Positions 32,774-40,092 of a stretch of DNA of 64,000 bases are shown in pieces. Within the stretch, counting starts at the first letter, position 1, and each line of letters begins with the position of its first letter. Source of the DNA: Streptomyces poonensis (lineage in GTDB: Bacteria; Actinomycetota; Actinomycetes; Streptomycetales; Streptomycetaceae); assembly GCF_014650915.1 (NCBI RefSeq), contig NZ_BMVW01000001.1:1366113-1430112 (forward strand), read 5' to 3'. The notes under the pieces were generated by a model, which did not search any database, was not told where the DNA came from, and was given only the letters and a program-made list of their open reading frames with translations. The position numbers and the translations under genes were made by a program.

Positions 32774-33670
32774 TCAGCCGATCGCGTCGGCCAGCGCCCC
32801 GAGCAGCCCCACGACCCCCGCCGGGCCGTCCACCACCAGGTCGGCGCGCTTCTGGACCTCGGTGACCTCGTTGCTGCCGCTGCACACCAGCAGACCGGGT
32901 GTGCCCTCGGCGCGCAGTTCGTCGACCGCGGCGAAGGCGGGCAGGTCACCGAGGTCGTCACCGGCGTACAGCACCGCTTCGGCGCCCACCTCGCGTACGT
33001 ACTCCCGCAGGGCGACGCCCTTGTCCATGCCCGGCGGGCGGAGCTCCAGGACCAGCCGGCCGGGCTCGACGACGAGGCCGTGCCGGGCGGCGAGCTCGGC
33101 GAGGGGCTGCCGCAGGGCCTCGAACGCGGCCTCGGGGTCGGCGGCGCGACGGGTGTGGACGGCGACCGCGCGGCCCTTCTCCTCGATCCACGTGCCCTGC
33201 CAGGTGCCGGCCCGGTCGAGGACACCGGGCAGTTCGGCCCGGACGGCGGCGACGCCCGGGTGCGGGGCGGGAGCCGTGACCTCGCCGGTGGCCGCGTCCC
33301 AGCGCTCGGCGCCGTAGTGACCGAGGACGACCAGGTGCTCCAGGCCGGGGACGCCCGCGAAGCCGCCGTGGCGGACCGCGACACCGGCCGGGCGGCCCGT
33401 GATCACGGCGACGGAGGCGGTCTTCGGGGCGAGGGCCGCGAGTGCGGGGACGGCGCCGGGGTGTGCCCGGGCCTGCTCGGGGTCGGCGACGATCGGCGCG
33501 AGCGTGCCGTCGAAGTCCAGCGCGACGACCGCCCGGCGCGGCCGCGCGAGCAACGCGCCGAGCCCGTCCCGCCCGGCCGACGTCGCGGGCGTCGGCAGGA
33601 GGTCGTTGTCGTTGCTGTCCGTGGAGTCCGGGAGGTCCGGAGAGTCCGGGGAGTCCGTGTGGGTGCCCAT
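32774..33670 (-). CDS. otsB: trehalose-6-phosphate phosphatase
   Basis: A protein of 298 residues starting at ATG 33670. HAD phosphatase: nucleophile motif DFDGT (52-56), SVAVITGRP, LEHLVVLGHYGAERW, PGMDKGVALREYV and the acidic LYAGDDLGDLPAF. It removes phosphate from trehalose 6-phosphate, completing the OtsA pathway. The first ~25 residues are an Asp/Ser/Pro stretch (DSPDSPDLPDSTDSND) coded by a GTCCGG-type repeat at about 33617-33655, typical of recent slippage. Probably co-transcribed with the DUF3263 gene 81 bp upstream. Confidence 0.94.
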   Translation of the reverse strand: MGTHTDSPDSPDLPDSTDSNDNDLLPTPATSAGRDGLGALLARPRRAVVALDFDGTLAPIVADPEQARAHPGAVPALAALAPKTASVAVITGRPAGVAVRHGGFAGVPGLEHLVVLGHYGAERWDAATGEVTAPAPHPGVAAVRAELPGVLDRAGTWQGTWIEEKGRAVAVHTRRAADPEAAFEALRQPLAELAARHGLVVEPGRLVLELRPPGMDKGVALREYVREVGAEAVLYAGDDLGDLPAFAAVDELRAEGTPGLLVCSGSNEVTEVQKRADLVVDGPAGVVGLLGALADAIG

Positions 33671-33751
33671 ACGGTGACTCCTATCCAGGCTCGGCCGCCC
33701 GTACCCGTACCCCGTCCGGCCCGCGGTCCGCCCCTCTGCCCGGTTTGGTCC

Positions 33752-33991
33752 TCAGCGCTCCGCGCGCCGGGCCTCCCGTATCCGTCTCAGCCGGTTCACC
33801 GTGACCGGGTCGTGCCGCAGGGCACGGGCGTCGTCGAGCAGGGCGTTGAGCAGCTGGTAGTAGCGCACCGGCGCCAGTCCCAGCTGCTCTCGTACGGCCC
33901 GCTCCTTGGCTCCGGGGCCCGCGAAGCCACGGCGTTCCAGGGCGAGGATGGCCCGTTCCCGCGCACTCAGCCCGTGCTCGTGCTCGTCCAT
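33752..33991 (-). CDS. DUF3263 small protein
   Basis: A protein of 79 residues from ATG 33991. HTH-like helical protein: LSARERAILALERRGFAGPGAKERAVREQLGL followed by RYYQLLNALLDD, the DUF3263 signature. The family is actinobacterial, of unknown function, perhaps DNA-binding. A GTG/ATG further upstream (34081) adds residues without family likeness. It lies between the sugar-binding lipoprotein and otsB on the same strand. Confidence 0.85.
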   Translation of the reverse strand: MDEHEHGLSARERAILALERRGFAGPGAKERAVREQLGLAPVRYYQLLNALLDDARALRHDPVTVNRLRRIREARRAER

Positions 33992-34045
33992 ACCTAGACC
34001 GTAGCCCCGGCCACTGACACCGCGGACCGCGTCACCGGCCTCGCG

Positions 34046-34099
34046 CACCACCGCGGACCGCCACGGACCACCGCCGACCAACGCCGACCACCGCGGACT
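34046..34099. repeat. degenerate CCACCGCGGACC-type tandem repeats
   Basis: About five imperfect 10-13-bp units of the type CCACCGCGGACC fill the gap between the sugar-binding gene and DUF3263. Low-complexity DNA with no visible promoter. Confidence 0.55.
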
Positions 34100-35363
34100 A
34101 CGCGCCGTTCTCCGCCTTCAGCGCCACCTGCTGCAGCTCGTCCAGAACCGCCCGGGGGTCGCCGTCCGGTGCCACGGCCTCACCGATCCGCTGCTTGACC
34201 GCGGCGCTGACCTCGGCCCAGGAGGTCTTGCCGACGGGGTAGAGCTCGGTCTCGGGGAGCTCGTCCAGGAACGCGGCGAGTTCGGCGTCGGACTTCGAGG
34301 CGGCCATGGCCTCCGAGGCGGTGGTCGTCGTCGGCAGCAGGTCGTACTTCCGGGAGAAGGCGAGCACGTTCTCCTCGCTGTAGACGAAGTCGAGGAACGA
34401 GCCGATCTCCCTCTGGTGGCCGTTCTGCTTGAACGCCATCATCCAGTCGGCCACGCCCATGGCGGCGTGGGTCCCGCCGGTCCTCCCCGGCATCGTCACC
34501 GTCCCGAACTCCACGCCCTTCTCAGCGGCGGACCGCAGGAGGGAGGGATGGCCGTTGAGCATGCCGACCTCACCGCGCGTGAACGCGGCGAACGCGTCGG
34601 CGCGGTTCAGCTGCGCGGGCGCCGTCGGCCCGGTCAGCCCCTTGTCCACGAGCTCTTCCTTGAGCCAGGTGAACGTCTCGACGTTCTGCTCGGAGTCGAG
34701 GTCGTACGAGCCCACGTCGTCGAGGTAGCCGGCACCGCCGCTCAGCATCCACTGCATGGTCTCGGCCTGGGCCTCCTCCGGGCCCAGCGGCAGCGCGTAG
34801 GGGATCTTCACGCCGGCGTCCTCCAGCGCGGCCGCGTCCGCCGCCAGCTCCTTCCAGGTCCGCGGCGGGGAGGTGATCCCGGCCTCCTCGAACAGCTCCT
34901 TGTTGTAGAAGAGCACCCGTGTGGACGCGGCGAACGGCATGCCGTACTGGATCCGGTGCACCGTCCCCGCATTGACGAGCTGGGGCAGGAAGTCCGCCTG
35001 GACGGGGATGGAGAGCAGTTCACCCGCCTGGTAGAGCAGCCCCTCGTCGGCGTAGTCGGCGTACGCGCCGATCTGGGCCATGTCCGGTGCCTCGCCCGCG
35101 TCGACCATCTTCCTGACCTTGGCGTCGACGTCGTTCCACGAGTACACGCTGACGTCGATCCGCACACCGGGGTGCGTCTTCTCGTACCGCGCGGCCAGGT
35201 CGTCCCAGTACGCCTGACTGCTGTTGGCCTTGGAGTCGCCGTACTCGGCGGCGACCAGCTTGAGCGTCACTTCCCCGGATCCGGAGCCTCCGCAGCCGCC
35301 GAGAGTCGCCGTCATGCCCAGTGCGGACACCACCGCGAACGTTCCTGTCCATCGCCGCTGCAC
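34098..35363 (-). CDS. ABC-type sugar-binding lipoprotein
   Basis: A protein of 421 residues from GTG 35363. The lipoprotein signal ends TLGGC (lipobox Cys24), followed by GGSGSGEV and an extracellular solute-binding family 1 fold (LAARYEKTHPGVRIDV, GMPFAASTRVLFYNKELFEEAG, FSRKYDLLP). Such proteins deliver sugars to an ABC permease; no permease genes lie beside it, and MsiK (54050) is the usual shared ATPase. Divergent from nagK across a dre-type site, so amino sugars (chitin-derived) are a reasonable guess for the ligand. Upstream 12-bp repeats lie in its leader. Confidence 0.9.
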   Translation of the reverse strand: MQRRWTGTFAVVSALGMTATLGGCGGSGSGEVTLKLVAAEYGDSKANSSQAYWDDLAARYEKTHPGVRIDVSVYSWNDVDAKVRKMVDAGEAPDMAQIGAYADYADEGLLYQAGELLSIPVQADFLPQLVNAGTVHRIQYGMPFAASTRVLFYNKELFEEAGITSPPRTWKELAADAAALEDAGVKIPYALPLGPEEAQAETMQWMLSGGAGYLDDVGSYDLDSEQNVETFTWLKEELVDKGLTGPTAPAQLNRADAFAAFTRGEVGMLNGHPSLLRSAAEKGVEFGTVTMPGRTGGTHAAMGVADWMMAFKQNGHQREIGSFLDFVYSEENVLAFSRKYDLLPTTTTASEAMAASKSDAELAAFLDELPETELYPVGKTSWAEVSAAVKQRIGEAVAPDGDPRAVLDELQQVALKAENGA

Positions 35364-35436
35364 TTGCTACTTGCCCCACATCTTGCCGCACGTCTTGCGC
35401 CGTGCTTCTTGCCGTGCTTCTTGCCGTACTTCTTGC
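35364..35436. repeat. 12-bp tandem repeats upstream of the sugar-binding gene
   Basis: Units of the type TTGCCGTGCTTC are repeated about five times, three nearly perfect, just before the GTG of the sugar-binding gene. On the mRNA this becomes repeated GGCAAGAAGCAC, which offers several weak ribosome-like AAG/GCAAG sites. Likely a slippage array in the leader. Confidence 0.7.
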
Positions 35437-35482
35437 TGAACCGTTGTTCAGTCGGTTGTTGACACAAGATCTACCGTACGAG

Positions 35483-35498
35483 AGTGGACTAGACCTCT
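35483..35498. promoter_or_regulatory. DasR-type dre operator of nagKA
   Basis: AGTGGACTAGACCTCT matches the DasR consensus core TGGTCTAGACCA at 10 of 12 positions. It lies 29 bp upstream of GTG 35527 and just after a TTGACA (35459-35464). DasR represses N-acetylglucosamine genes until GlcN-6-P rises. The divergent sugar-binding gene could be controlled by the same site. Confidence 0.75.
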
Positions 35499-35526
35499 TC
35501 CGGGTCGACGGGCCACACTGTTCCCC

Positions 35527-36474
35527 GTGAGACATGTCATCGCCCTCGACGTGGGCGGCACCGGAATGAAGGCCGCCCTGGCCGGGGCCGACGGCGTGCT
35601 GCTCCACCAGGCCCGCCGGGCCACCGGGCGCGAGCGCGGCCCGGACGCCGTCGTCACCTCGGTCCTCGACTTCGCCGCCGAGCTGCGCGCGTACGGCGAG
35701 CGCCGCTTCGGCGAGCCCGCGGCGGCGGCAGGTGTCGCCGTGCCCGGCATCGTCGACGCCGAGCGCGGCACCGCCGTGTACGCGGCCAACCTCGGCTGGC
35801 GCGACGTACCCCTGCGCGCCCTGCTCGCCGAGCGGCTCGGCGGCATCCCGGTCGCCCTCGGCCACGACGTCCGCACGGGCGGGCTCGCCGAGGGGCGCAT
35901 CGGGGCGGGCAAGGGCGCGGACCGGTTCCTGTTCGTTCCGCTGGGCACCGGGATCGCGGGCGCGATCGGCATCGGCGGCTCCGTCGAGGCGGGCGCGCAC
36001 GGCTTCGCCGGCGAGATCGGCCACATCGTCGTACGGCCCGGGGGCGCCGCGTGCCCGTGCGGACAGCGCGGCTGTCTGGAGCGGTACGCCTCCGCGGCCG
36101 CCGTCGGCGAGGCCTGGGCGGCGGCGTCGGACAACCCGAAGGCGGACGCGGCGGACTGCGCCCGCGCCGTGGAGTTCGGCGACCCGCGGGCCGTACGCGT
36201 CTGGCAGGACGCCGTGGACGCGCTCGCCGACGGGCTCGTCACCGCGCTCACCCTGCTGGACCCGCGTGTCCTGATCATCGGTGGCGGGCTCGCCGAGGCG
36301 GGGGAAACCTTGTTCACACCGCTGCGGGCCGCCGTCGAGCGGCGCATCACCTTCCAGACCCTGCCGTCCGTCGTGCCCGCCGCCCTCGGGGACACCGCGG
36401 GCTGCCTCGGCGCCGGGCTCATGGCCTGGGACCTGCTGACCACCACCCCAACGACCTCGGAGGTAACCACCTGA
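35527..36474 (+). CDS. nagK: N-acetylglucosamine kinase (ROK family)
   Basis: A protein of 315 residues from GTG 35527. ROK sugar-kinase fold: LDVGGTGMKAAL (ATP), GVAVPGIVDAERG, LGHDVRTGGLAEG (catalytic DVR), PLGTGIAGAIG, and the zinc motif HIVVRPGGAACPCGQRGCLERYAS (Cys residues). The C-terminal LIIGGGLAEAG is complete. Its stop overlaps nagA (TGATG). The dre upstream and nagA downstream assign it to GlcNAc phosphorylation; a glucose kinase role is less likely. Confidence 0.9.
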   Translation: MRHVIALDVGGTGMKAALAGADGVLLHQARRATGRERGPDAVVTSVLDFAAELRAYGERRFGEPAAAAGVAVPGIVDAERGTAVYAANLGWRDVPLRALLAERLGGIPVALGHDVRTGGLAEGRIGAGKGADRFLFVPLGTGIAGAIGIGGSVEAGAHGFAGEIGHIVVRPGGAACPCGQRGCLERYASAAAVGEAWAAASDNPKADAADCARAVEFGDPRAVRVWQDAVDALADGLVTALTLLDPRVLIIGGGLAEAGETLFTPLRAAVERRITFQTLPSVVPAALGDTAGCLGAGLMAWDLLTTTPTTSEVTT

Positions 36475-37736
36475 TGGCCACTGAGCGGGACCGGCGCGAT
36501 CCGGTGCTGGACCGGGCCCCCACGGGGTCGCGGGGCGACAACCCACCCAGCTCGTCACCCACCTCCCCTGGGAGCGCTCCCGGCGGAAAGCGCGGCCGCG
36601 GCCTCGTCCTCGCCGGCGCCCGGGTGGTCCTGCCCTCCGGGACCGTGGACGGCGGCCGGGTGGCCGTGGACGGCACGCGGATCGCCGAGACGGCGCACGA
36701 GGACGCCGACGTGCTGGACCTGACCGGCCACTGGCTGGTCCCCGGCTTCGTCGACCTCCACAACCACGGCGGCGGCGGCGCCTCCTTCACCTCCGGCACG
36801 GTCGACGAGGTCCTGCAGGGCGTCCACACCCACCGGCTGCACGGCACCACCACGCTCGTCGCCTCCACCGTCACGGGCGACATGGACTTCCTCGCCCAGC
36901 GCGCGGGACTGCTGTCGGAGCTGGCCGAGCAGGGCGACATCGCGGGCATCCACTTCGAGGGCCCGTTCATCTCGCCGTGCCGCAAGGGCGCGCACTCCGA
37001 GAAGCTGCTGCGCGACCCGGACCCGGCCGAGGTCCGCAAGCTGATCGACGCGGCCCGAGGCCGGGCCGTCATGCTCACCCTCGCCACCGAACTGCCGGGC
37101 GGCATCGACTCCGTCCGTCTCCTCGCCGAGCATGGGGTCATCGCGGCGATCGGCCACACGGACGCCACGTACGAGCAGACGGTGGAGGCGATCGACGCGG
37201 GCGCGACCGTGGCGACACACCTGTTCAACGCGATGCCCGGCCTCGGCCACCGCGCGCCCGGCCCGATCGCGGCACTGCTGGAGGACGAGCGGGTCACCGT
37301 CGAGCTGATCAACGACGGCACCCATCTGCACCCGGCCGCCCTGGAGTTGGCCTTCCGCCACGCGGGCGCGAGCCGGGTCGCGTTCATCACGGACGCGATG
37401 GACGCGGCCGGCTTCGGCGACGGCCGCTATCTGCTCGGCCCGCTGGAGGTCGAGGTCAGCGAGGGCGTGGCGCGGCTGGTGGAGGGCGGCTCCATCGCGG
37501 GCTCCACCCTCACCCTGGACCGCGCCTTCCAACGGGCCGTCACCGTCGACGGGCTGCCGGTCGAGGACGTCGTGGCCGCCGTCTCCACGGGCCCGGCGAA
37601 ACTGCTCGGCCTCGACGACCGGATCGGCTCCCTCGAACCGGGCAAGGACGCGGACCTGGTGGTGCTGGACGCCGGCTTCTCCCTGAAGGGCGTGATGCGC
37701 CAGGGCGAGTGGGTGGTCGATCCGGCCGCGAGCTGA
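36474..37736 (+). CDS. nagA: N-acetylglucosamine-6-phosphate deacetylase
   Basis: 420 residues from ATG 36474, coupled to nagK by a one-base overlap and preceded by GGAGGT. Hydrolyses GlcNAc-6-P to GlcN-6-P and acetate, feeding glycolysis and producing the DasR effector. Metal-dependent amidohydrolase: FVDLHNHGGGG (HxH), IHFEGPFISPCRKGAH (metal Glu), AIGHTDATYEQ, THLFNAMPG, LINDGTHL, ITDAMDAAG. The first ~45 residues are a Ser/Pro/Gly extension missing from most NagA proteins, but the coupling to nagK supports this start. Confidence 0.94.
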   Translation: MATERDRRDPVLDRAPTGSRGDNPPSSSPTSPGSAPGGKRGRGLVLAGARVVLPSGTVDGGRVAVDGTRIAETAHEDADVLDLTGHWLVPGFVDLHNHGGGGASFTSGTVDEVLQGVHTHRLHGTTTLVASTVTGDMDFLAQRAGLLSELAEQGDIAGIHFEGPFISPCRKGAHSEKLLRDPDPAEVRKLIDAARGRAVMLTLATELPGGIDSVRLLAEHGVIAAIGHTDATYEQTVEAIDAGATVATHLFNAMPGLGHRAPGPIAALLEDERVTVELINDGTHLHPAALELAFRHAGASRVAFITDAMDAAGFGDGRYLLGPLEVEVSEGVARLVEGGSIAGSTLTLDRAFQRAVTVDGLPVEDVVAAVSTGPAKLLGLDDRIGSLEPGKDADLVVLDAGFSLKGVMRQGEWVVDPAAS

Positions 37737-37970
37737 GACATTCGTCAGCAGGAGCCCCGACCACCGGGCGGTTGACACCCGACTGACCCAACTGACCTGA
37801 TTTCGCCCCCGATTGCCGGACGGCGGAGAGGTGGCGGGCGTCCGCCGGGACTGGGCCGACCGCGCCTCTTTTGGCATGATCGGGGCTCCGCAGCAGCTGT
37901 ACGACAAGCGCGTTCAGCACGTGCAGCACCTGGAACGCGCCGATACGAACATGGGGGGAGGTCGGCCCCG

Positions 37971-38897
37971 GTGATCCTCACGGTCACGCTGAACACCGCT
38001 CTCGACATCACCTACCACGTGCGGGACCTCACGCCCCACGCGTCGCACCGGGTGACCGAGGTGACCGAACGCCCCGGCGGCAAGGGCCTGAACGTGGCCC
38101 GCGTCCTGGCGGCCCTCGGCCACGAGGTGACGGTCACCGGCTTCGCCGGCGGCGCCACCGGGCGAGCCCTGCAGGAGCAGCTCGCGCACACCACCGGCGT
38201 CCTGGACGCACTGGTCCCCGTCGAGGGCGCCACGCGCCGCACGGTGGCCGTCGTCGACGCGGGCGGTGACACGACTCAGCTCAACGAGCCCGGTCCAGCC
38301 ATAGCGCCCGCCGAGTGGACCGCCTTCCAGGAGGCGTACGAGGACCTGCTCGCGACCGCCGAGGCGGTGGCCCTGTGCGGCAGCCTGCCGCCGGGGGTGC
38401 CGGTCGGGGCGTATGCGGGCCTGATCAGAACGGCGCGCTCGGCGGGCGTGCCGGTCCTCCTCGACACCAGCGGTGAGCCGCTGCGCCGGGGGGTGGCCGC
38501 CCGCCCGGACCTGGTGAAGCCGAACGCCGAGGAACTGGCCGAGCTCACCGGCTCCCACGAACCGTCCCAGGCCACCCGTGACGCCCGCCGCCGCGGCGCC
38601 CACACGGTCGTCGCCTCGCTGGGCGCCGAGGGTCTGCTGGCCCGTACGGCCGAGGGGCGCTGGCGGGCGGCCCCGCCGCACCGGCTGCGCGGCAATCCGA
38701 CGGGCGCGGGCGACTCGGCGGTCGCCGGACTGCTCTCGGGGCTGGTGGAGCGGCTGCCGTGGCCCGAGCGGCTGGCCCGGGCGGCGGCCCTGTCGGCGGC
38801 GACGGTCCTGGCGCCGGTGGCGGGCGAGTTCGACCGGGCGGCGTACGAGAGGCTGGTGGGCCAGGTGACGGTGACGGCGGAGGCGAACGCGGCCTGA
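37971..38897 (+). CDS. PfkB family hexose-phosphate kinase (1-phosphofructokinase-like)
   Basis: A protein of 308 residues from GTG 37971 after a GGGGGGAGGT ribosome site. PfkB/ribokinase fold of the FruK/LacC subgroup: VTLNTALDITYHV, RPGGKGLNVARVLAALGH, PGVPVGAYAGLI, LLDTSGEPLRRGV, VKPNAEELAELTG and the GAGDS ATP/anion motif (NPTGAGDSAVAGL). Subgroup kinases act on fructose-1-P or tagatose-6-P; the exact substrate is unclear. It follows nagA after 234 bp that hold no recognisable gene, and a TTGACA at 37772 may start a separate transcript. Confidence 0.85.
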   Translation: MILTVTLNTALDITYHVRDLTPHASHRVTEVTERPGGKGLNVARVLAALGHEVTVTGFAGGATGRALQEQLAHTTGVLDALVPVEGATRRTVAVVDAGGDTTQLNEPGPAIAPAEWTAFQEAYEDLLATAEAVALCGSLPPGVPVGAYAGLIRTARSAGVPVLLDTSGEPLRRGVAARPDLVKPNAEELAELTGSHEPSQATRDARRRGAHTVVASLGAEGLLARTAEGRWRAAPPHRLRGNPTGAGDSAVAGLLSGLVERLPWPERLARAAALSAATVLAPVAGEFDRAAYERLVGQVTVTAEANAA

Positions 38898-38946
38898 GCG
38901 GAGGGGTCGGGTCCGCGGGCCGCGCGGTCCCGCCACCGTCCCGCTA

Positions 38947-39927
38947 CTACCCCTGCCAGCCCTTCACGAGGTACATCTGGTCGAAGTTCACGTCGCAGGA
39001 GTTGCCCTGCTCACACGAGATCTTGATCTCGTTGGTGCCCTTGTTGAGCTGGATGTTCGACCAGGTGTTCGTCCAGCCCTTCTCGTAGTCGCCCTCCGCG
39101 GCCTTGGCGAAGTTCGAGAGGTTGAGCGGGCGGGTCTGGGCCGTGCCGTTGATCGAGAGGGTGGCGTCGGCGTCCTTGCCGGGCACGCCATAGGCAACGT
39201 GCAGCGTGTACTTGCCGTCCTCCGGGATCCCGCTCACGTTCCAGGTCAGGGAGGCGCCGACCGCGTTGAAGCCGCCCACGTAGACGCCGCCGTCCGCCTT
39301 CGCGCCGGAGACGTCGGAAGTGGTGCCGGCGCCGCCCAGGAGCCGCAGCGCCTTCGCGTCGATCTTCGGGAGCTCGCCCTCCTCCTCGGCGGCGGACTCG
39401 CCGACCGACGGGCTGGCCTCCACGCTCTCCTCGGCCGTCGGGGCGCTGGACGCGCCGGTGCCGCCGGCCTTGTCGTCCTCCGAGTCGCCGTTCATCATGG
39501 CGACGCCGATACCGATCACCACGGCGGCGACCACGGCGATCGCACCGATGAGCAGTCCCTTGGTGTTGGGCCCGCGGCCCCGGCCACCGCCTCCGGTGCC
39601 CGCGCCGCGCGTCTGCTGCCGCGCCCCCGGCGCACCGCCGGGGAGCGTCTCGGGGGCCTGGTAGTGGGCGTTCGGCTGCCCGTACGCCCCCTGCTGCGGG
39701 ACCTGCCCGTAGGGGGCCGTCTGCTGGCCCTGCTGGCCCTGCGGTCCGCCCCGGGGGGCCTGCTGGCCGTACTGGCGCTCGCCGACGGTCCGCACCCTGT
39801 TGACCGCGCCCGGGTAGCCGTAGCCACCCGTCGGCGGCTGTGCGCCCCGGGCCTGGCCATCGGCGTACAGGTAGCCGAACGGGTCGTCGTCCTCGGGCGT
39901 GCTCGCGCCGTTGTTGCCGGGCGTCAT
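38947..39927 (-). CDS. membrane-anchored carbohydrate-binding (CBM35-like) protein
   Basis: A protein of 326 residues from ATG 39927. Residues 1-120 are a cytoplasmic Gln/Gly/Pro/Tyr-rich segment. One membrane helix follows (~125-150, GLLIGAIAVVAAVVIGIGVAMM), then an acidic linker and a C-terminal beta-sandwich (~190-326; GVYVGGFNAVGASLTWNV, YTLHVAYGVPGKDADATLSING, CEQGNSCDVNFDQMYLVKG) like carbohydrate-binding family 35/6 domains. It likely binds a sugar polymer outside the cell while its disordered tail stays inside. The C-terminal Cys pair may form a disulfide. Partner unknown. Confidence 0.85.
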   Translation of the reverse strand: MTPGNNGASTPEDDDPFGYLYADGQARGAQPPTGGYGYPGAVNRVRTVGERQYGQQAPRGGPQGQQGQQTAPYGQVPQQGAYGQPNAHYQAPETLPGGAPGARQQTRGAGTGGGGRGRGPNTKGLLIGAIAVVAAVVIGIGVAMMNGDSEDDKAGGTGASSAPTAEESVEASPSVGESAAEEEGELPKIDAKALRLLGGAGTTSDVSGAKADGGVYVGGFNAVGASLTWNVSGIPEDGKYTLHVAYGVPGKDADATLSINGTAQTRPLNLSNFAKAAEGDYEKGWTNTWSNIQLNKGTNEIKISCEQGNSCDVNFDQMYLVKGWQG

Positions 39928-40092
39928 CCCTTGGTCTCCTCAGCGGTGCGGTACATGAGCGGTTCCTGGTGTGCGAATGGCGAGCCTACCTCCATCCGCT
40001 GGCCCGAACGGGTGACCCGGATCGCATCATCTCGCCGGACAACGCCCGAACTACCGGGCTGACCTGCGCATTCGAAAAGTTTCACGCACGGT

